Of a DNA stretch of 64,000 nt, positions 49,101-61,100 are shown one piece after another (the stretch's first letter is position 1; each line of letters begins with the position of its first letter). A model generated the notes under the pieces. It saw only the letters and a list, made by a program, of their open reading frames with translations. It searched no databases and was not told the origin of the DNA. The position numbers and the translations under genes are program-made. Source of the DNA: Chloranthus sessilifolius (lineage: Eukaryota; Streptophyta; Magnoliopsida; Chloranthales; Chloranthaceae); the NCBI GenBank assembly GCA_021018995.1, contig CM037590.1, forward strand, positions 39,744,287-39,808,286, given 5' to 3'.

Positions 49101-52100
49101 TCCTTTGTATTTGTATTTGTATTTGTACCATTTGTCCATTCAATATGCGAATCTTTTCTCTAGGTCCCTTAAGTGATTGTGTGGTTTTGTATGCTACATG
49201 CTAGCAACATAAATTGTATCCCACACATGGGGATATTCCGTGTATTGGTATCTCCCGTTGGCACTGAATTTGTTATTTTTATATCAGTAGCAGTGAAATT
49301 GTTCAGAAGGGCCTTGTGTGGCCTAAATGCAATGTCAATAAGGGCCTGTTTGGATAGAACCTGGTAAAATGGAGTAAAGTTATCGACCTTTTACTTCATT
49401 TTACCACGCATTCCTAACTTGCAGGAATACGCAGTAATATGCAGGAATCCTATGTTTTACTGCACTTATCACTGTTTGGAACTTTGGATAGCAATTTGTC
49501 TGTGTGAGAAATGCAGGAATATTCAAAATCCAATGTTTGGATATAAGCCTGGAAAACACCATAAAATGGAATAAAAATGATATTCAAATCACTTTTGGGG
49601 ATGTGTGCTATGTGGAATCAACATCTAACCGTTTGAAAGGCGGGTCATGATCATGGATCAAAATCTCGGAAAAATGATACATATTGTCCAGCCCCAAAAC
49701 CGATACGTATCAGTTCCGGACGATACATTCCAATGTATCATCCGGTATTTTGAATTTTTTTATGGGAGGCACCGATACGGTACCTTGAATGTACCGTATC
49801 GGTGAGGTCCAAAACCGATACGTATCGGTATCGGACGATACGTATCGGACAATACGTATCCTAAGATCTACAGTGGGTAGATTGGATTAAAAAAATCTCC
49901 ATCCTCTGATTCAAATCAGTCAATGTCCATCAAAAACTGTGTGGTACTTGCTCCGAAAACCGGTGAAAATAGTGTACCCATTTCGAAATCACTAGAGAGA
50001 GAAGGAATTGTTTTGGGAAGAGTACATCTCTGAGATGGATTCTTCATAGCAAAGGAAGGAACGATTTTGGATAGAGTCCATCTTTGAGATGGACTCTACT
50101 AAGAAAAAAAGTAGGTTTCTCTTATTTGCAACCTGCCAAACAGGCTTAGCGTAGGGAAGGTATATAATTTTATTTTATATATATAAATCAAAGTTGAGTG
50201 TAGGCATCTGCCTACACTCGCCCACACCTGGCTACATCCCTGATTATATCCCCCACCTAAGAAAATTGGGGCTTTACAAAAAATGATGTGAGAGAGAGCT
50301 AGAAGAGAGGGAGATGAACCAGCCCCTGCCCATCTAAAAAATAAAATTGCAGCATAGCTGCGATGGAGAGAAAGAGAGAGAGAGAGGGAGATTTACCACT
50401 TCATTCTAGGGGGGGTCGCAATCTATTTTGGAGTTTTGTGGTAAAGAGGGGTAATCTATCTACCACCCTTAAAAAATACCCAAACCAATGAATTTACGGT
50501 AAAATGTTTTACCATACCACGCTTCCCTATATCCAAACAGGCCCTAAAGGGCATGGCCAAGTACTGAATTGCAAAGAAAACAAGTTTACCATGCACCAAG
50601 CATCGAATACCTTAAAAAAACGAAGGACAATATAAAGGTAGATCTATATATATCATTAGAAGTCGCACGAGTACAATCTATGAATGACTAAATGAATGTT
50701 CAACGAGGCTGCCAGAGTTGGAAAAATAGGTCTTTTAGAGAGACTTGAAGGTGGCCTCAAATATATTTATGAAGAATCCAGCTTCAGCAGTGCATGCCCC
50801 AAATAGACACACATGTTTCTTATTGTTACTAATAAGGAATTTATTAATAAATGACAAGACAGGAAATCATCAAGTCATGGATGTCAATCATGCAGAATGA
50901 CAGCAATTTCCATATCTTCAAATGCAATATCTAAGCTCAATCTTAGCACCAAACCTAAAGTCGCGTCTCAAAACAGGAAAATACGACCAAAGAAACAAGG
51001 TATGGACGGCACGATGAATCAAAACATGGCCAAGTACTGAATTGCAAAGAAAACAAGTTTACCATGCTCCAAGCATCAAACACCTTAAAAAAACGAAGGA
51101 CAATATAAAGGTAGATCTATATATATCATTAGAAGTCGCACGAGTACAATCTATGAACGACTAAATGAGCGTTCAACAAGGCTGCCAGAGTTGGAAAAAT
51201 ATGTCTTTCAGAGAGACTTGAAGTTGGCCTCAAATATATTTATGAAGCATCCAGCTTCAGCGGTGCATGCCCCAAATAGACACACATGTTTCTTATTGTT
51301 ACTAATAAGGAATTTATTAATAAATGACAAGACAGGAATTCATCAAGTCATGGATGCCCATCATGCAGAACGACAGCAATTTCCATATCTTCAAATGAAA
51401 TATCTAAGCTCAATTTTAGCACCAAACCTAAAGTCGCGTCTCAAAACAGGAAAATACGACCAAAGAAACAAGGTATGGACTGCACGATGAATCAAAACAT
51501 AAATTGCGATTCAAATAAATATAAAAGAGAAAAGTTGCAGGTAAAAGGACTCTTGCAAGAAAAAAAAACTCATTCGAATAATAGATTCGGACAACATTCA
51601 CACTTATGGTGCATTTTTACAAGCCAAAAGCAAATTCTTACCTGTTTTAGTGGCACGAAGTTTATCTCTGAAGGTGACAGGGCCTGGAAATAAGAAAAAC
51701 ATGTTGTAAGTATTAACTTATCAAGTCAAACATTATTCAAGTATCAAAGACTAGGGACCATTTGACAACACCTAAAACATGATGGCCTCAATTTCTAACT
51801 CCGGCCATCCATGTTTGATAACTGATCAGGTCTGGATGAAAAAAAAAAAGTTGTAATTAATAATTTACGAAGTTTAAACCTTATTCAAGTATTAGAGATA
51901 TTTGGACAACACCTAAAACGTGGATGGTCCCAATTTTTAAAAGAGGTCATCCATGTTTTATAAATGATCATGTTTGGACAATATCATTGGGAGAAAAACC
52001 AGCATGGCAATTGGCCTCACGAAAATATCCTTGATAGCCACATTTATATAAAAATAAATAAATAAAATCATTCTGAAACGCAATCCCCTTTCATTTGTTG

Positions 52101-55100
52101 GAAAATAAGATGTTTTTATTTTAATTGAAACACTTTTAAGTACCATATCCCAAAGGTCTCTTGCAAATCAATAATGCAGAAACAAAGGAAAACGCAGGTT
52201 GTTGTTTTACTAAGTTAAGTCGTCTGCACTGCCTATAAAATGGCCGCTAGGGCTGCTGTGCTAAAGTTTCCCTTCAGGATATCTCCTTTAAAATTTGGTT
52301 TTTAAAATGTCTTGTAATCAGGAGTAGTCTTAATCTCTATTCTTCATTTATCACCATTGAAGTGGGTTACGGAGGTACACTACTTTGACGTTAAAAGTCG
52401 GCTGATTAAGTGTTTCTGATAGTAACTTGTAACCTTTGAAGTGAAAAGATTTAATGATAAGTTCAGTTTGTTGAAAACTACCGATCTTACATTTGGTCTT
52501 GATCTTAGATTATAGAAGTCACTTCTGATAATAGAATGCAGATTACATAGCATTGCTTTAAAAAAAAAATTATTTCCAATCTGTATCTAATAACTTGCTG
52601 TACATGAACCCTTTTATGAGAACATTATATTAGTTTTTAGAGAACGCTAGAATGCATGACATGAAACTTACAATGCACTTAGATCTTACAATTTGATAGC
52701 AATACAAGTGTTTCAATCTGAACATTAACCACCTAGAACAGTATTTCCTCTTTGCTCGTTAAATTTTTTCAGAACCCTAAAAGCAGTTGAAACAGACATT
52801 CAAAATCCAGTCAATGGCAAGAGTTTGTGATTTCTTCCCAGTAGGTCTGGGTGTGGGAAAATCAAAAATCAAATATTAGTAGGTCTAAGGTGGACATTGT
52901 CATTATTAGTCACTATGTGCATCTGCTCTAGCTCACCCTCAGTGGAAAGTAGCAATGCTTGAAGAAATGGATACCCTTCAGAGGAATCATAGATGGGATA
53001 TGATACCTCTCCCCCGAGGGAAGACTGTTGTGGGATGTATATGTGTGTTTGTTGTAAAGCATCATCCTGATGGTAAGGTTACTAGATGTAAAGCTGGTCT
53101 GGTTGTTAGGGATTTACTCAGACATCTAGTATTGATTGTGATGCTACAATTGCTTGTTTACTCAAGCTTACTTCTGTCCGCTTTCTCTTATCTATTGCAG
53201 CCAACTAGAGTTGGCCCCTTTTTCGACTAGATATGAAGAATGTTTTTTCAATGGGTATCTCCATGAAGAAGTATATATGAAACCTCCTCCTAGGCTCCTG
53301 CTTCTGGAGGAATCCTCTCATAATGTATGTTGCCTTCACAAATCTATCCATGGATTGAAGCAGTCTCTGAGTGCTTGGTTTCATTGTCTTAGTGGTGTTA
53401 TTCTTGAGATAGGATTATAAAGGTGTCAGTCAGAGCATACCATATTTGTTCACATCGGTCCAGGGGGTTGTATTATCTTACTTGTCTATGTGGATAGCAT
53501 CATTCTCACAAGAGATGATTTTGAGTATATCTCCTACGTTAAAACTGAACTTGGCAGAAACTTTGAAGTAAATGATTTGGGGACCTTGAAGTACTTTATG
53601 GGTTTAGAGGTTGCTTGGTCGAGGAAATACATATTTCTATCTTAGAGAAATATGCTTTAGATATTCTCAAGGACATTAGTATGTTGGATTGTAATCTTGT
53701 CTCATCTCCTATGGACCCAAAACTCTCCTTACATGAAAAGGGGGGGGGGGGGGGGCTTCTCTTGAATCCACATAAGTATCAAAGACTTGTAGGTTGACTA
53801 ATTTACATTGCTCTAACTCGTCCAGATCTTACATTTACTATCAGCCTCATTAATCAGTTTATGCATGCTCCAGGTGTTTCTCATACGGTTGCTGCTCATC
53901 AGATTTTGAGATATCTCAAACCCGATCCATGATGGAGAATTCTTTTCACTCTCATGTCCGTCTTCACATATTTGGATATACATATGCAGGCTGGGCTTGT
54001 TGTTACTGAAACGCCTAGGTATTGTGCATTTCTTGAAGGTAATCTTGTGGCTTGGAAGAGCAAGAAGCAACTTATGGTTTCTCGCTCTAGTGCGGAGGCA
54101 GGGTGTTGTGCTACTGCTCATGGTGCATGTGAGATGTTGTGGCTGCGATTTCTCACGACTGAGCTTGGATTCTTTATTTCAGGTTTTAAGCCTTTCATTG
54201 CAATAAGGAAGGTGCATAAAAAATAGCCTTTGACAAAGTGTTACATGAGAGGACAAAGCACATAGAGGTGGACATTCATTTTGTACAAAAAGTGTGTGAT
54301 CAGTCCTTGGAACTTGTTGACGTTGCATCTTCCTAACAACTTAATCATGTCTTCGCCAAGCATCTAAGTTCTACGGTTCTACAGGATATTATGGTAAAGC
54401 TGGACATGCATGATATGCATGCTCCAACTTGAAGGGGAGTGGCAACATTATTGATGTACATGGGTTATTCATTTTGGAGTGTGTTACAGATTATTGGGCA
54501 CTTATGTAATAGAGTTGATAATTAATATAAAGGCTAGGGAGGAAAATTACATCCTCACTAGGTCATTTCCTCTATTTTCTTCTTCTTTCTATCTCCTCTT
54601 TTTTCTCTAACCCCAATCCTAAACCTTATGTCTATAAAACTAAACTAAACCCTAACTCCATCTCCCCTACCTCGTACTTCTTGTCTAACCCTAATATTCT
54701 ACTAACCCAAATACCTAACACAACCTTCAGTCTCAAGTCTCAACTGTGACAACCAACCATCCTAATCCTTGAAATCCATCTTTAACAATATTATCATTAG
54801 CACGAAAAACAATTTAAAAATGGCTGAATTTTTACAAAATGACCCAAAACAAGTCATTTTTTAGGAAATGCCCAAACAGCATTTGACGGTAGACCCTCCA
54901 GCAACTCTATAAGTTTCTGGAATGTCTAGAGATGAATGGCTAATTTTAATAGTGGAGGATAAAAATGCCCTCAACTTATTGTACCATGCTGAATTATAAG
55001 TTGTGGGAAAATCCACCAACTAATGCCAATTTTAGGCTACATAAAATTAACCTATCTTGGGTCATTTTTGAAAAAAAAAAAAAAACATCCCTTTTCTATA

Positions 55101-58100
55101 ACTTTCCATTATTATTATTATCATTATAATTTGTGAAATTTCATTAGAGAAAAAAGATAAAAGTTATTATATACAGAAGCTGAGAGAGATACTCAGTAAA
55201 AACAAAAGGAAGCAATAACAGTAAAAAATTGGAAGAACAGGAAAAAGATTTTAGGAGGAGGTAGTAAGCACGTCAGGTCCGTGAACATCATCTTTAGTAG
55301 AAGTGGTAATTCATAAAATTACTCCGTGTTTAAATTTATTATTTACTTGATACAAAGGTAAGATTACTCTATATTCTCTAATTAGATTTGCATTTTAGGA
55401 TTACATGTCATTCTAGAATTGTTATTATCACTATCCTTGTTAATAATAGATGTAGGTAAGATAACTCCATGTTTAAAATTAGAATTTTGATGCATAAAGA
55501 TCATATTACTCTATGGTCTCTTATTATATTGGCATACTACATGGTGAAGTTTAAGTATCCACTGAGTGTCATTAAGAAACTTAAAGAATTGAGAGGGATT
55601 GTTCACGGGATGGGAGGGAGGAATCCAAAAGGTTTCACTCTGTCAATTGGGATGTGGTGAGGTTTTCTTTTGGGGAAGGAGGTTTGGGTATCCGGCGGAT
55701 CAAAGAGATAAATGAGAAACTATTGGGAAAATGGCTCTGAAGGGTGCACGAAGGAGGGCACTGTGAAGACCCAGATCCGCATGCCACAATATTGTCCGGT
55801 TCTGGGCTTAGATCCCCGCCCTGGTTTTGTTTCTGGCATGGGCTTAAGTCCCCACTCAGAACGCGTCATGACACGTAGTGTCCGCAATCACATATAGCCC
55901 AGGGTCAAGACTTTTCTCTATCCAATGTGGGACTATTACAGGCACTCTTCATATGCTTATCACAAAATATGGGAAATGCAAGAAATGGTTGGAAAATTGG
56001 CCGACGTATGCTCCACCAAGATTGCGTTCAATAAGTGCATTTGCTACGTGAGGTCCTTTGAACCTCTCTACAAGCCTTGCTACAGTTTTAAAATGTTTAG
56101 TTATGGATGTTTCTAATAATATTCGACTGGCTGCATTTGGGATATACAGCTTAAGACAGAATTTCATAGACAATGAGAATGATCTCCATGGTGACCTTTT
56201 GGGATTGTTGGAAAATACGTCCCCCAACATGAATATCCAGCTCACTGGATTCTTTTTGCACAGTTTGTTTTTTATTTAGGTAAGCTAAGCTCAAACCTGC
56301 GACCTTGTGGTTGCAATATTGTCAACCTTCCATTGTGCTACAGGCCCAAGCACATTGTACAGTTTCTTGCTGCTTTTAGTATATTTTTATTACTAACATG
56401 TATATATAATATATATACATATATTATATATATATATATAAGTTTGGACTGTAATGGGAGCAAATGGATTGAATTGGTTCACTAAACTATTCAATAAGAT
56501 ACTAAAACACAGAAAATGTATGATGAATGGAGGAAGAGCATTGTGGTTCCTTTTATAAGACCAAATGAGACATCCAAAATTGTGCCAACTATCGAGGTAT
56601 TAAAATTATAGACCAGACTATGAAATTCTAGGAGATAATAGCAGAAGAACTAAGATAAGAATCGAGTGTATTAGAGAACAAGTTTGGATTTATGTTAGGA
56701 AGATTAACAACGGAAGCTATTTTCCTACTGAGGCAAATAATGGAGAAATTCAGAGAGGGAAGGAAGAACTTGCATATGGTTTTTATTGATTTGGAGAAGG
56801 CTTATGATTGTGTTTAGACAGATAATTTGGTGGAAACTGAGGAAGAAATGTCATCCTGATCTTAGATACTAACATTTATTAAAGTGTTGTAACTAGTATA
56901 AAAACGAGGAGTGGAGAGACGAGGGAGTTCCCCATCGGAGTTGTGTTGCATTAAGGAATTTCCTTGAGCCCTTATTTGTTTGTCATGATCATGAATGTGT
57001 TAACCATAAACATAAAGATGAGATTACATTGTGCATATTATTTGCGGATGAAACTAATTGCCTAAACAAGGAAATAAATAAGTGGTATACTAGAATTATA
57101 GAGAAAAGCCTTAAGAGTAGAGAGGTTTGGAAATTAATAGATTAAATATGGAATAGAGGGAATGCAAATAGAATAGGCGGAAATTAATAGATTAGTGAAC
57201 ATGACAGCCTGGAAGAGGATGTAAATAGAATAGAAAATCATCTTGTACCCCATTATCATAGATTTTGTTATTTAGGCTCTACTTTAAAATCCTATAGTGG
57301 CTTCTAAGAGGACATCTCAAATAGGATTGATACAACTTGGATGAAATGGAGACAAGCAAGCAGAGAATTATATATCCCAAGAGTTTGAATTAGATTGAAG
57401 GACCGATTTTATAAGATGGCGGTTAGACCTGCCATATTACATAGTGTAAATTGTTGGGTTATGAACATGTGACAAGAAGATGAGAGTACATGTGGCTGAG
57501 ATGATGTTTGGAGTAACAAGAAAGGATAAAATTTGAAACGATTACATAAGAAATTTGAGGGTGGGACCTATAAAAGAAAAAATTATGGAATGTCACTTGA
57601 GATGATTAAGACAGGTGCATTGGCGGTTTGAAAAAGATCTTGTATGAAGGATTGAAACGCTACAAGTACAAGGAAATAGGAGAAGAGGAAGACCAATGAA
57701 GATCCGGAAGGAAGCAATGAGAATGGACATGAAGGATTACAAAGTTACAAAGAGCTTAGCATTAACCAGAAACTGAGGGAGAAAGCTGGCCCCAAATAGA
57801 TAGGATAAGACTGATGAAGAGGATTATAATGATGATGACACACACACACTAGAGTTGGATGACCCAGAACTTGTTTGTTATGATCCAAGGATTGGACACG
57901 AAGGGCCTTAAAATTATTACTGGTTCTTTCAAATGGGATAAATTAGGGCACTGGAGCTGATTGGCCAGAACTTACATGTGTGATAAAATATTTGGCACTC
58001 TCCTATAAAATACTTCATGATGTTAATTTGATTTTCTGTCATCATTCATCTTCTGTAATCATACTTGTTTAAGGAAATTTATATCATCATTCTTTTTTAA

Positions 58101-61100
58101 TAGGTTATATTATGTCAGCATACAAATGCACAGTTTATAGTGGGTGAAGTTTCCTGAAAGCTTAGGGCACTGGAGCTGATTGGCCAGAACTTACATGTGT
58201 GATAAAATATTTGGCACTCTCCTATAAAATACTTCATGATGTTAATTTGATTTTCTGTCATCATTCATCTTCTGTAATCATACTTGTTTAAGGAAATTTA
58301 TATCATCATTCTTTTTTAATAGGTTATATTATGTCAGCATACAAATGCTTCACCCATAAAGGGAAAGATCTAACTAATTAAGCTTGTGATAAAATTTGAT
58401 ACATGGAATCCTGTACCATACTTCCAAAAAAGAAATAACCTTATTGCAGTAAAGCTGCTACCATCCTTTGCCGATTAGGGAATGTCATTAGCAGGGAAAA
58501 ATTTTGCACAATGTTTATTTTGCTGATTTTATGAATTGTCTGCTTAAGCCACAAACACGCCACTCACAATAGAAAAATCACACACATATAAAAGTGAAGC
58601 CGTCTATGCTTCAATCAATGGGCATCGCCAAGTACATGAATGCCAGTTAGAAAGTGCTTGGTAAAAGCAGCAAATGAGAGATATTTCTTCATCAAACAAA
58701 AATATCCATCTTACAAAGCAAAAAAATCAATATGCATTACATCTCAAGTCATGCAAAGATGGTATGCTATATAAAGTGATCATTTACCTCATACGAAAAA
58801 GGACCTTGTATTGTGTCCAAATCATGAGTCCCAATAGCAACTAGAGTTCTCCTCCTAACATAAGAAAGGAAAATATGCATTCATGCCAAAAAGAACAAAA
58901 TTATACATTCCCAGACGCACAGACCATGAAAATATCCAAAATGATAGGTGTGCAGGTATAATCCAAAGCCCCAACAATGCAATTATGAATCCTCAAAATG
59001 AAATATAGACAAACAATGCATACACATGCACAATAGCAAATGAATCATGAGAGTGTGTAATACTGATATCATCTCGCCATTTCCTCAAAGCCATCTGAAA
59101 AGAAAGGAAGACTTCCCCTTTTTGACATTTTACAACTGCCAACTTTACTTAGCTTGTAACTAGTGATAGAGGATTTCTCTGTTAACACAAGTCGATAGGA
59201 TTGAAGAAGCAAGGGAGCTTTGCAGGAGACCTCGATATCATTTGTCGGTGTACCTCACAAAGCCAACACCATTGCCAACTCACTAGTGAGAACAGGCATC
59301 AGGAAAGCATTCCTAAAAATTGGTGAATAAATTCCCATGCAGTTTTTCTTTGAGGGCTCCGGGGTAATTTTCCTTTTATTTATGGCATCTTTAAGTACCT
59401 AGGTTCAGGCCTTTTTTGCTCCTGCCTTTCTTTCATTTAAAAAAAGAATGTGTTGTCAATCAGAAAATAAATAAGCAACAATAAGCCTAGTCAGAGCCTG
59501 ATCATATCTCAGATAAAAAAACTAAGGCTTTGTATCTCATGCCTTCCAGAAAAGGCCTAGCCGTCTGCCAATATCTGAAAATGGTCAGGGCTCAAAAGCC
59601 AATTCAACTGAAACGGTTATGTGCAATAATTTTGCCAATTAAGGAATTGGCTTTGCTAAAAATAATCACATACTAACAAGGAATTAATAATAAATATTTA
59701 AATTGTCACGTGCTGATGAGACATCATGCAATGTCAAAGGAATATAAAAATTTAAACAGACATGACTAGGAATTATCCAAAATCTCAGATGTAGAAGTCC
59801 ACATGTTATTCAATGCATGTGTACTTCCAGAAAGTGTATGGAATGGGTGCAGATAGTTGGCACTAAGCAATAGCATATAGGCACAAAAAGTATAAGATGT
59901 GGATTAAAAAGTCCTTCCCTAGCTATCTATAAAAAAAAAGTACTACTCTAGCTCCAAACTGGTGTTAAACGTATATGTGTATTGTTTTTTGTCATCATCA
60001 TATATGTATCATACTGCATCTAAAAGGACTCGTTTGACTGATAGATACAACCAGATATCATTGGTTTACAAATCACAAGATTGAAAACCACAATGAATAA
60101 ACCAACACTCCCCCGACTTAGACATTCGGCAAGTTGAACTAATAGAAAGGGGTTTTGGGGATTGACATTAGAAAGGAAACTTTAAGAATTAAGGAATCTG
60201 AAACTAAATGCGAGACATTATTAAGTTAAATGAATGAGAAGGAGAAGGGAAGAATAAGAAGGAAAGACAGAGGAAGAGATAAGACAGACACAGTGGACCA
60301 TAAAAAGGCTACATTGCTTCTAACTTGGATACCTTGCAAGAGTGACATAAGCCCTTTCTGGAGAGGGGAACATAGGACAAAAAGTTACTCCTAACGGGTG
60401 AAGGACTAAACGCAACACAATAACGCTCTACTCACTAACACTGTTAACACAGTATACTCTCATATTACATGATAATATATCTTACTGCATATATCCAACA
60501 ATGAATTTCGAGGTATAACTATCCAACATCTTGAGAGAGATTGGAAGACAGTGATGGTAGTGAGGCCCACGAAGATGAGCAATCAAAATACCAAATGTAA
60601 TCTTGATTTACGCCCTATTAACAAACAAGGATCGGCAGGTTTTGATGGGTGGTATTACAGACTAATGAAGAAGTTATCAACACCTTTTCAGGATCTATTG
60701 GTGTTAAAGATTCAAATGAAGCGTTAAGTGTGAGCTCTTTTAGAAGGTATTCAGTTAATAAAAGCTAGCATTCAGAACCGATATTATTGGTGGGGTGTTC
60801 TAGATATGTAATTGGAAGCATGTGTAAGAATTCCATCGGCTCTCACTGTTTACGTTCACTTATTGATGAATTATTCGATCTTATCATAAATTTAGACATC
60901 CCGTTCAGGTAGATAAGAAGAGAGGCAAATGAGGTAATGGATTCTTTAGAGAGACGGTGTAACTTGTTTCTCTCTCTTTGTATCCAGGATGTTTCTACTT
61001 TTTGAAAGATAAGATAATTAATTTTATTTATTAAAAAGAGAGAGCACCAAACACAAATCACCCAACCAAATACAATATAATCTCCCCAACATGTTAACCA

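Noticed and set aside
50552..51500. CRISPR-like or satellite array
   Set aside because: Only two long copies with no spacers; a plain tandem duplication in a plant intron.
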